Positions 10,501 through 19,748 of a DNA stretch of 64,000 bases are shown one piece after another. The stretch lies in NCBI GenBank assembly GCA_011009095.1, contig VTPC01000603.1, positions 1 to 64,000 of the forward strand, read 5' to 3'. This DNA comes from Ignelater luminosus. Taxonomy: Eukaryota > Arthropoda > Insecta > Coleoptera > Elateridae. Positions within the stretch are counted from its first letter, which is position 1. The number at the start of each line of letters is the position of its first letter. A program made the translations under genes and the position numbers. Below the pieces are notes generated by a model that saw only the letters and a list, made by a program, of their open reading frames with translations, made no database searches and was not told where the DNA came from.

Positions 10501-13500
10501 GGCCCTGTTTTTATTTTGTTGATAGGTAATTTGTATCACTTAAATTTTATTATTTGCAATAAAACTTGCCCAGTTAAACAAAATTCGATATAGCAGGATT
10601 TTAAAAATATTCTTAAAATGTGCGCAATGTGCGGCTGCGACGTGTGTGACATATATGTACCTGAACATTTATGTAAATTAGGTAAATATACACAAAAATG
10701 TCAGCTGAAAACGGTCGGATTCAATTTTGTATGCATACGCGCCGTGCACGGTCCTCTGCCAAAACAAGACAAAATACGTTCGGTCACGCACGTATCTCGT
10801 GCTCCAGCACGCATCTTCTGCAAGCCTTTCCCGCACCGCACCTGCCTATCAAAGTCCCATCTCTATAAGATCAGCCGTTTGGGAGATACGGAATGAGTGC
10901 CAAAGCAAAAAAAAAACAAAAGACGGTCGATCCCGCACACGGTCTCCATCTCCGAGCCATTTCCCACCTCGCCTGCCTATCAAATTCCCATCTCTATAGG
11001 ATCAGCCGTTTGGGAGATGCAGAATATCTGCCAAAACAAAAAAACAAAATGTGGTTGGGCCTGCACGCAACTTATGCAAGCCTTTCCTTCCAACGGGACA
11101 CTTCCGCCTACCATAATCCCATCGGCCATTTCCAAGATACGGAATTTCTACCGAAAAAAAAACAAAATACGCTCTGTCCTGCATACATCTTCTGCAAACC
11201 TCTCCCCCAACTGTACCTACCTACCAAGGTTCTACCCCTATAGGATCAGCCGTTCCTGAGACACGGCATAACGGCCAAAAAAATTCAAATACGTTCGGTC
11301 CCGCACACATCTTCTGCAAGCCTCTTGCCCACTGCACCAACTTATAGCAGCCCCACTTTTATAACATCAGCCGTTTCTCAGGTACAGGCTTCCTCTTAAA
11401 AAAAAAACAAAATACGGTTAGTCCCGCACGCCTTTTCTCCATCTCACCCGCCTTCCAAAGTTCGATCTTTATAGGATCAGTCGTTTTTGAGATACCGAAT
11501 GTATCAAAAGTATTGTGGATCGGGCTGAGCCAACTTCCTGAAATGCAGGATATCCCCGGAAAAACAAGAGACGATTGCCGGCGCCCAAATTGTTTGGAAG
11601 CCATTCCTGTACCACACCTAATCCCATCTCCCTAGGAGCGGCCGTTTCGGAGATGCATGATATCTCTCAAAAAAACAAAAGACGATCGTCAGCGCCCGGA
11701 TTGTTTGACGACCATTCCTGCACCACACCTAACGACTAAAGTCCCATCTCCCTAGGAGCGGCCATTCCGGAGATGCATGATATTTCTCAAAAAAACAAAA
11801 GACGATCTTCGGCGCCCGGACCGTTTGGAAGTCATTCCTGCACCACACCTGACGATCAGAGTTCCATTTCGACAGGTGCTGCCGTTTCGGAGATTCGGAA
11901 TGTCTGTGGAAATAACAAAAGACGGTCGGTCCCGCGCACATCTTTTAAAAGCCATTCTTCCTCTACACCTAAAGGTTCAAGTCCCATCTCGATAGCCCCA
12001 GCCGTTCCCGAGACACAAAATATTTTCTATAAAACAGAACACGATCGGAGGCCTCTGTGCGGTCCGAACAGGCCTCCCTTTTTCCGCCATTATGAAACGA
12101 AAATATCCGAAGTGATTTCGAGAACGCGTGCTGTTTTTTTCTCATTCTCTTTCTTTCTTTCTTTCTCTCTCTCTCTCTCTCTCTCTCCCCCTCCCCCCCT
12201 CTTTCCCTCAACCCTCTTTCTCTCCCACTGTATTTGAAAACAATTAAGTCTCGAACCGAAATCGACGCCTGATGACGTATTCGACGACGCAAACGCGACA
12301 CCAGCTGTACCTGTCTTTCTCTCGCGCGCGGCGATTTGTATATCGTCGTCTCGCTTCCACTCGAAGAATTTGAAATTTTCGAATTTTTCAACGTTACCAA
12401 AGCACGGTGGCATATAACGCGAACACTAAAAACGCGACAGCTCCGTTATTTACCGGCCGACGACCCGAAAGTTTCAGCGTTTGTAGACATAGGTCCGCTC
12501 TAGTATATACTGATTATTTATTTAGTTTAGTCCACTGGCTTTTGATAACTATATGAGAATATTTAGCTTTTGATATATTTTTCACATGATTTTAAAAATA
12601 TATTCAAAAAATAATTAGAAAACGAGATTTTATAACTTTAATCGACTCATTTCTATAAATTTTTATATTTTAATTGTTGAGTACTAAATGTCTGTAGAAA
12701 AAGAATGGTTTCATAACTGTAAAAAAAGTGTTCCCTTATTTACATTTTTCTTTATTTTAAGTATTTAAAGCTACATCGATGTCAAAGATGGGCAATAACT
12801 TATTAAGATTAGTGATGAATTATGGTTTCCCGTGCACTCTGAAGGAGATCCTGTGATGTCTACGACTACATATTTACTAAACTGTTAAAAATCTAAAGGT
12901 CGCCCAACAGCATTAATAAAAATAATTATTATAAATCTTCTTGTTTTAATTAAATACAATCAATAATGCTGAAATCTAACCTTAAAAACAATTTTAGAGA
13001 CGTTCGTTTGTCAAACTGTCATAATACAAGTTGACTATGATATTTTGTTTTTTTTGTAAATGAATTAAATTAAAGATGTATGATGTGTTGCATATTTAAA
13101 TTTCGCTAGGGTCATCATTACTCGTGAACCACTTCAAATGGTCAGCAGTGTAGATGGCATACAGATTGAACAAGTCGATGATATCATCAAGTATTCAGAA
13201 ATATTATGAAACATTAAAAAGTAATCAAGAATTTGCTATAAATAAAAGGATTGGAAAAGCTACAAACTCTTATCATATTGTAGCATGAGTAGACGTATAT
13301 AATAAAGAAGAAAGAAATGCCAGGACAAACAAAATTATTAATTTATAAAATCATTTTTAAAACTTGTAGAAGCAAAACCTGGATTATTTCGAACATGATG
13401 AAAACCGAAATAAAGCCCTGGAGATGAAATACTTAAGAGCTGTGAACATATTTGATTAGGAGAATTAGAAATGCAACTATATTGGTAGCAACTAGGATGG

Positions 13501-14540
13501 TGGGCATACTTACAAAAATGAAAAAAAGACGAACCAGTTAAAATGATATGGGAAACAAAAATACAAAAGAACAAATCTGGTACATGAAAAATCTTAAAAA
13601 AGAAAGAAGTTGACAAGAAGCAAGAAAGTTAGCTGGCGCAAGCTTGTGCATGGTATATAAAACTACAATCCCGACCTTTATAAGCTGATAAAGCTCTAAA
13701 AATGTCACTTATTAAGTTACTTACGGTCATTTGGGCCTGTAAGAATATTTAATTTTTCCTGCTTGAATCCATAAACGTTTCCGTTGACATTGATAAGATC
13801 AGAACCAGATGTATTCGGTTCTAGGAATTCAAAATCGCCTGCAATATCTTTATTAGTAAACAGAATATACACCATTTGGGGATTATTCCTCAAATGATCG
13901 ATAATATCAGACTTCTTTGTGGTTTGATTAGAAATTGTATCCGACAACTTCAAACAACTGTCCAGATACCTCTTCAAAGAGAAATTGCCATCTAGTGCTA
14001 AAATCTGATCTTTAACTACGTCTTTAGCAGCATCTTGATGTTTCACTTGGATTAAGTACGTGACGCCTTTTTTGTTCCGTTCTTTCTTAAATAAAATTAT
14101 GTCGTCGAGTGCCCCGCATTCGTTCACGTTTGATGCAATCCAGAAATGTTCCAGATCTTCCAGGCAACATTTCAGACATAACAATGCCACTGTTTTTATT
14201 TCGTACACTTTGCCTGAATCGATGGTTCCTGGACGAACCTTGTATTTCTAAAAGTAACAAAAAAACACGATCAGGAACTGAATTTGTAAAACCGAATAAA
14301 ACAAGATTGACAACATTCGAAACGATGAAAGTAAATCTAATTGTGAGTGGATCAAGCCTCAATTACGACATTAATTGTATCTGAATTCGTGACACTTAAC
14401 GTTCCTAGATCTGTTATCACTTTAATAACAAGCAAAATACAAACGAAATGTTTCAGAAAAGTTTAATTTTCTAGTTCAAGATACAATAATATTGAAGTTG
14501 ATTCCTAGATTTTTAGAAAACTTACCGTAGGAGTTGACAT
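4535..14540 (-). CDS. STAND protein: PD-(D/E)xK-like N-terminus, NACHT ATPase, ankyrin repeats
   Basis: Three coding exons can be read on the minus strand. Exon 1 is 14540-14526 (ATG plus four codons, donor GTAAGT). Exon 2 is 14247-13725 (acceptor TTTTAG, donor GTAAGT). Exon 3 is 9195-4535 (acceptor TTTGCAG). Phases are 0 then 1 and match on both sides, giving 5,199 nt and 1,732 residues plus stop. Residues about 18-75 carry YE (Glu21), an Asp pair (53-54) and QVKH (Gln72, Lys74), the pattern of PD-(D/E)xK nucleases of the DUF4297/Cap4 type (inference). The NACHT module shows Walker A GMGKS (622-626), Walker B VVLLDGFDE (about 696-704), a sensor strand VLITTRP (about 727-733) and the closing FIHQTFAGYLAA motif (about 922-933). 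Some 18 clear ankyrin repeats, preceded by weaker ones, fill about 973-1732. NACHT ankyrin proteins are STAND switches: a ligand on the repeats is expected to drive ATP-dependent oligomerisation and effector activation. There is no signal peptide or membrane segment, so it is probably cytosolic or nuclear. The natural ligand is unknown. Confidence 0.92.
9249..9450. mobile_element. MITE with about 40-bp terminal inverted repeats, copy 1
   Basis: The two ends are near-perfect inverted repeats that include AATCATTAAAATTTCAG and TTTCCAGTAGGCTATG. The inside (about 120 bp) has no coding capacity. A diverged second copy lies at 61.70-61.94 kb and shares internal words such as GTGTCTAAGCTACGCC and CGGAGAAATT. 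It was probably mobilised by a transposase elsewhere in the genome. Confidence 0.8.
9451..10049. other. intronic sequence without recognised features
   Basis: Short frames on both strands between the MITE and the minisatellite show no family features. The part from about 9960 leads into the GC-rich repeat. Confidence 0.4.
10050..10500. repeat. GC-rich minisatellite with higher-order units
   Basis: Units of about 9-10 bp (GACCCGAGAG, GGCCCGAGAG, GGTCCAACGG and variants) are arranged in longer blocks. At least four blocks open with GAGAGATC and close with AAAAGGTCCAAC. Frames rich in Gly, Leu, Ser and Pro on the minus strand, and in Pro, Arg, Asp and Lys on the plus strand, come from the repeat. 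Confidence 0.8.
10715..12140. repeat. tandem satellite, about 120-bp units, roughly 11-12 copies
   Basis: A unit recurs at about 110-130 bp spacing, with CGGTCCCGCACACATCTTC near its start, AAGTCCCATCTCTATAGGATC in the middle and CAGCCGTTTCNGAGATAC then CAAAACAAAA at its end. Unit starts fall near 10920, 11050, 11170, 11290, 11410, 11570, 11680, 11800, 11920 and 12040. The units from about 11.5 to 11.85 kb form a variant subtype with GGCGCCCGGA. A shorter block of the same family is at 40.43-40.77 kb. Confidence 0.85.
12140..12215. repeat. TC-rich microsatellite
   Basis: A TTTC run passes into (TC)n and then a C/T-rich tract at the right edge of the satellite. Glu/Arg-rich frames on the minus strand come from this tract. 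Confidence 0.85.
12216..12480. repeat. unique tail associated with the 120-bp satellite
   Basis: The sequence at about 12331-12395 (GATTTGTATATCGTCGTC, then CTTCCACTCGAAG and TTTTTCAA) recurs at 40844-40912, again directly after satellite units. The satellite and this tail therefore appear to form one composite repeat unit. Confidence 0.65.
12480..13100. other. AT-rich intronic stretch
   Basis: No gene, RNA or repeat structure was recognised here. Confidence 0.4.
13120..13640 (+). pseudogene. decayed LINE reverse transcriptase, 3' end
   Basis: Broken plus-strand frames resemble the end of a LINE reverse transcriptase: SVDGIQIEQVDDIIKY early, then a maturing-domain-like EMKYLRAV, then a WWAYLQ and DEPVKM stretch like the last conserved block. 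Stops and frameshifts are frequent. It lies antisense in intron 2 of the NACHT gene. The assignment to a non-LTR element is an inference from these short words. Confidence 0.45.
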
Positions 14541-15230
14541 TTTATTAAATAAAGTAATTTTTTTTATTTTCCCCACAAGAAATTGTTTTCACTCATCACT
14601 TCAAAACAAGCCGGTTATTAGTTATTCCATTATCTGGCGCAAACTTCCCGATTACTCATCAAGTCATTGAACAGATAATTCTCGGTTATATTATATCATA
14701 TATCAACAATAAATAAATTGGATATTATACAGTTTTTATGCAACTTTAAAAACAAATTTCTCGGCATTGCGATGCAAAGGAATTTTCTTGATCTAATTAC
14801 AGATGTGACAACGAGAACTAAAATATTTCGTATTAATTATGAATTATAATTTCAACAGCACGTACGGAACTTTTGATAGAACGGCAAACACAACATGCAT
14901 CGTCCGTACCCACGAGCGTACTCGGCTCCGGTGGGCGCGACGTGATGCATTTATTTATACAGCGACCATCAACAAGTACACATCAAATGCGAAAAATGTG
15001 GTACACTTTTCTCGTTACTATATTGTCACGGCCTTAACTTAAAAGTTTAGTTTTATTCCGAATTTCACAATCGTTTTAATTATAAGTATGATAAAATACA
15101 AAGCTTTCTATTTAAAAAAAGCTTATTCTTCAAATCGCTGCTGTTTTGTTTTACAAGTGATGACATTTTATCTTAAAACGTGGGAAAGAACACGAAAAAT
15201 CATCTACGTCACGTTTTACAAAAATAATAA
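14541..15230. promoter_or_regulatory. upstream region of the NACHT-ankyrin gene
   Basis: The minus-strand start codon at 14540 is preceded by AT-rich DNA. No spliced leader exon or TATA element could be fixed by eye. No other gene is recognised up to 15230. Confidence 0.3.
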
Positions 15231-15984
15231 TACAGGGTACTTTGAAAGTGAGTGCAAATACTAGGCAGGCGCATTCTTTGACAAAAATTAAACTTTCTTG
15301 CCATACGACATTTTTTTTCCTAAAGTGCGCCGTTTGCAAGATACTAGGTGTCAAAGTTTCATTTAAAATTTCTTGTTTTCTCAATATTTCAGGGACAAAA
15401 TATGATATTGGAATAAAATTTGATAAATATTTGTTAGCTTAAAGTGTCTACTATTTTACGTAGTTTTGCGTAACAGCGTTCTCTGTGCTAAAAAAATTTG
15501 TTACACCAATAAAAAATTGAAACAGAAATTTTATTTTTAGAATCGGTAATCGATTTGAAACAAAAAGTTACTCTTGCATGTTTTTCGTAGAATGCGTCGT
15601 TTTCCAGTAAAACCGAATTTCTCAAAACCTTTCAAATTCGATCGACTATGGCAAGGGCGTGCGTCATCTCGAAAACCGAACGTAATTATTTGCGTCGCAT
15701 TCCTCAATAAAGATTAAACGTTTTTTACCTTAAAACTTTTATTCGTAAATTGCCGCATTTTTGAGATACAGGGTGTCAAAGTTTAATTAAACACAAGAGA
15801 TTTTGACACCCTGCACCTCAAAGAAAAAAAAGTTATACGATAAAAAAGACAATCTTTGTCGAGGAATATAATGCAAATAATTAAATTCTGTTTTGAGATG
15901 ACGTGTAACCTTGCCACACGCCGCTGAACTTGAAGAAAAAAATTCAGTTTTACTCGAAAAAAGTAAAAACTTCGACACCCTGTA
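15231..15984. mobile_element. MITE-like element with TACAGGGT ends
   Basis: The left end TACAGGGTACTTTGAAAG and the right end, read inverted as TACAGGGTGTCGAAG, form imperfect terminal repeats. Related words (GATACAGGGTGTCAAAG) also occur internally at about 15770 and inverted at about 15810, so the block may be two nested copies. It carries no coding potential. Confidence 0.5.
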
Positions 15985-16204
15985 TATCAAAAACCAAGCA
16001 TTTTAGGGCATACAGTTATATGAACTTTTCGACGACTTAGAATTGGCCCAAGAATCATCCATTAAAATAAGTACATAACATTAAGTAACATCGTGTATGC
16101 AAGAAATTAATTGTTTAATAGTAATAATACTCGTACTAGTGTACATGGTTATAAATTGTTTTCTTCTATTAAACATTATTGTCACTGCAACGCTATACTT
16201 GCGA

Positions 16205-17942
16205 TTATATAGTGTCTTCATCATATACATTTTTATAATCGAAGGCATTATGCTCAAAACACTTTTTGCCACTATGAACGAGCATATGTGTTTGTAAATT
16301 GTCTTTCCGCGAACATTTAAAATCGCATATATNNNNNNNNNNNNNNNNNNNNNNNNNNNNNNNCACTATGAACGAGCATATGTGTTTGTAAATTGTCTTT
16401 CCGCGAACATTTAAAATCGCATATATTACATTCAAATGGTTTCTCACCACTATGAGCGAGCATATGTGTTCGCAATTTGCTTTTTTGTATACATTTATAA
16501 TCACATATATTGCACTCGAATGGTTTCTCACCACTATGAACGAGCGTATGTAGTCGTAATTTGCTTTTCTGGGAACATTTATAATCGCACACATTACACT
16601 CAAATGGTTTCTCGCCACTATGAACGAACATATGTCGTTGTAAACTGTTTTTCCGTGAACATTTATAATCGCAAATATTACACTTAAAACGTTTCTCACC
16701 ACTATGAACAAGCATATGTGTTCCTAATTTGCTTTTCTGTGAACATTTATAATCGCATATATTACATTCAAATGGTTTCTCGCCACTGTGAACAAACATA
16801 TGTATTCGTAAATTGCTCTTAACTGTACATTTATAATCGCATATATTACATACAAATGGTTTTTCGCCACTATGAACGAGCATATGCGTTCGTAACTTGC
16901 TTTTCTGCGAACATTTATAATCGCAAATATTACATTCAAAACGTTTCTCGCCACTATGAACGAGCATATGTCTTCGTAGTTTGCTTTTCTGTGTACCTTT
17001 ATAATCACATATATTACACTCAAATGGTTTTTCGCCGCTATGAACGAGCATATGTCTTTGTAAACTGCTTTTAACTATACATTTATAATCGCATGTATTA
17101 CACTCAAATGGTTTCTCGCCACTATGGATGCGCATATGTGTTCGTAAACTGCTTTTAACTGTGCATTTGTAATCGCATATTTTACACTCAAATGGCTTTT
17201 CTCCACTATGAGTCCGTATATGTATTCGTAAACTGTTTTTCTGTGTACATTTATAATGGCATATATCACATTCAAATGATTTCTCGCCACTATGAACTAC
17301 CATGTGTCTCCGTAGATAGCTTTTAACTGTACATTTATAATCGCATACACTGCACTCAAATAGTTTCTCGCCACTATGAAGGGGCAGATGTCTTCGTAAA
17401 CTGCTTTTACCTGTACATTTATAATCGCATATATTACCGTCAATTAGTTTTTCGTCATGAACGAGCATATGTGTCCGTAAACTGCTTTTAACTGTACATT
17501 TATAATCACATATATTACACTGAAATGGTTTCTCCCCACTATGAACGAGCATGTGTCTTTCTAAACTGCTTTTAACTGCACATTTATAATCGCATATATT
17601 ACACTCAAACGGTTTCTCGCCACTATGAATCCGTATATGTATTCGTAAACTGTTTTTCTGTGTACATTTATAATGGCATATATCACATTCGAATGGCTTC
17701 TCGCCACTATGAACGAGCATATGTCTTCGGAGATTGCTTTTAATTGTACATTTATAATCGCATATTTTACACTGAAATGGCTTCTCGCCATTATGAACCC
17801 GCAAATGTATTCGTAACCGATTTTCCGTTGGACATTTAAAACTGCATACATTACATCGAAGGGGTCCTCTCAACTTGCGTTTTTGTGTGAATTTATTAGA
17901 AAGTATGCTAAAATGGGATGTGCCGTTTGTGTTTGATTCCAT
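16205..17942 (-). CDS. C2H2 zinc-finger protein, about 18 fingers, broken by an assembly gap
   Basis: This is a shared-leader finger gene. The coding exon opens after the acceptor TTTTAG (AG at 18001-18000), and the ATG is 57 nt into the exon, as in its paralogs. A linker of about 27 residues precedes roughly 18 fingers of type CNICDYKC, in which Cys replaces the usual Phe after the second zinc Cys. Finger 6 has lost its first zinc Cys (IDGNIC). Finger helices vary (TVKSSLRTH, TQKNSLRIH, SQKSKLRTH, SRKNSLQRH). A gap at 16333-16363 shifts the frame near the end, but the last finger is present on both sides of it (see findings). The true C-terminus probably follows through to a TAA at 16205, with a decayed half finger where His replaces the second zinc Cys (FEHNAF). 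A nuclear DNA-binding role is expected; the target is unknown. Confidence 0.85.
16333..16363. other. assembly gap (31 N)
   Basis: A run of N lies inside the finger gene. About 57-60 bp on its left (16273-16332) is repeated identically on its right from 16364, suggesting unmerged contig ends. Confidence 0.95.
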
Positions 17943-18780
17943 ATCTGTACTTATATCGTTTATGTAGGTCGTTATCAGTCTCCACAAAGGTGGTAATGTC
18001 TAAAATAAAAATAAATAGAAATTTAGAATGGGGGAAACGGTGGGGCATTTATAGATGATAAGCATCTAAGGAAGTACTACATTATATATTACCTTCCTTT
18101 GTGTTTGTAGATAATGATTACCAAACCATTAAGCTTTCCTCCTGTCACTCAAAACGTAACTCTTAAATCTAGAACCATTTATTAAATGTAGCTGCAAAAC
18201 TCACATTCTCCACTGGGATTCTAAAACGCTCGGCTCGACACGTATTGTCAGTGACAACAAACTTAACTTCGACGACTTCGACTGATGTTAATCACAGATG
18301 TTAATTCTGAATCTGAAGTGTGATCGGCTGGAGTACGCCGTAGTAGTAGTAGTAGCAGCATGCGCATTAAAAAATATGTAGCTAATCGATAGGGTTTTTA
18401 ATACCCGCCAAATTTTAATCTGAATTCACTGATCGGGCTCGGGCAGGAACTTCGAACTTATATAAAATTAAAATAATTTTTAATAATTATCCATTTAATT
18501 GATCTAATTAGTAAACATTAATAGTTATATTAAACTTTAATTAAAGGAACTCTTTAACACTCTGATCTATTTTTAATTGTACAAAAACAGGAAATTATCA
18601 AAGTCGAAATGGTACTTCTACCTAAATGTCTCCTGATCGCTTTTTAAACTCTGATTTTTCACTAAATTCATCAAGGTTCAGTGAATTTTCCTGACTAAAA
18701 TCTGAAAGTGTAAAGTTTCTTTTCCCAGTTTTCCAGAATAGTGAGAAGCCTGTTGTAATATTTGGACTTGTAAGCTTAGT
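17943..18780 (-). promoter_or_regulatory. leader and promoter region of the 16-18 kb finger gene
   Basis: The intron and upstream DNA match, in inverted orientation, the upstream regions of two paralogs. About 18050-18200 matches 47130-47270 (words ATTTAAGA, AACACAAAGGAAGGTA). About 18240-18780 matches 51340-51860 (words ATGCGCAT, GTCGACA-type, AAAATCAGAGTTT, GATGAATTTAGTGA). Whole genes with promoters were therefore copied, not just finger exons. Confidence 0.6.
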
Positions 18781-19130
18781 TTCAGTTAAATTTCTATTGG
18801 ATTAAAATTTTAAATCAAATTTTGGAACAATGATAGGACTGATGAATAAAGCTTTAACTCAACAAGATAGTTGTCTTTTATAACATAGCCCCAAAATTGT
18901 GTGTAAAAAGAAAGTGAAAACAACTGACAATTTTAACTTGAAATCAAAGATGACAAACTGCTACTAATGGCATACTTAACAACCATCAAAATCGAACTAA
19001 CCAGTTTGGAAAAGATGCAGCTGAATTACTAACTAATGCAGTGCTTTTGGAATTTAGCTCCACAGAATAGGCAAAATGTATTTCTTATCAGTATACATGT
19101 GTGTAGCAGTCCTATAAATGTATAAACACC
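18780..19130. repeat. dispersed repeat shared with 48.19-48.56 kb
   Basis: Words such as AATCAAATTTTGGA, CAATGATAGRACTGATGAAT, CTGACAATTTTAACTTGAAATC and CTGCTACTAATGG occur in the same order here and at 48.2-48.4 kb, so both are copies of one unit. A short frame in the second copy is open, but the family is not identified. Confidence 0.55.
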
Positions 19131-19404
19131 TAAAGGGTGTTATGTTTAACAGTTGTAAGCCTAATAAACAATAAAATTTTCTATCTCATCGACGAAAGGA
19201 AAATTATAATTTGTTACGAAATGAGATTTAGAAATGCAAGATTTTTAATAAGTTTAAATGTTTGGTTAAGAATTGCATTGTTACTGAGGTTAAATTAAAT
19301 TAATGATAAATTAGTATGTTAATATTTAATCAAACTAGTTGTTAAAAGTTTTTGTTTTAAATCTTATCATTGGCAGTTTAATATTCGTTATGATATGTAC
19401 GTAT
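19131..19404. other. AT-rich spacer before the LTR element
   Basis: No features recognised. Confidence 0.4.
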
Positions 19405-19748
19405 TGTAACACACCGCCAGTCGAATGTGCCGGAGAGGTCTCGAACGTCCAGGCGTTCCGACCGTCGAATGTGCGAGAAAACGCGCGAACCTTGTAGGCT
19501 CATCGAGAAAAACGAGGAAACGAATATAAATGCAGTGGAGATGGGCCCGGGAGAAGTTATGCAGTGAATAAACTCGTAACTACGAACGAAATAAATGTGT
19601 AATTAGTGATATAAATGCGACATAAATAAATTATTCTGTACATATAGAAATAAATAAATTTAGTGAAAATAAATATTAGAAATAAATTGTAATAGACTTA
19701 GTTTAAATAAATATTAAAAAATAAATAAACGTTATTAAAAACGTTACA
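19405..19748 (+). mobile_element. 5' LTR of a Gypsy-type retrotransposon
   Basis: The segment begins TGTAACAC and ends GTTACA, giving the usual TG...CA boundaries over 344 bp. TTGGTGTCAGG follows at once, where a tRNA primer-binding site is expected. No matching 3' LTR is seen in the window, so the boundaries rest on the termini alone. Confidence 0.65.

Larger units (their letters stand above)
9196..13724 (-). other. intron 2 of the NACHT-ankyrin gene (4,529 nt)
   Basis: The intron has GT-AG boundaries (donor GTAAGT at 13724, acceptor TTTGCAG ending at 9196). It is packed with repeats: a MITE ending about 50 nt upstream of the acceptor, a GC-rich minisatellite, a roughly 120-bp satellite, a TC microsatellite and a decayed LINE. 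By contrast intron 1 (14525-14248) is only 278 nt. Confidence 0.9.

Noticed and set aside
10618..12413. Several 60-155-codon frames on both strands
   Set aside because: They cycle with the 120-bp satellite or, at the right end, with the TC microsatellite (Glu/Arg runs).
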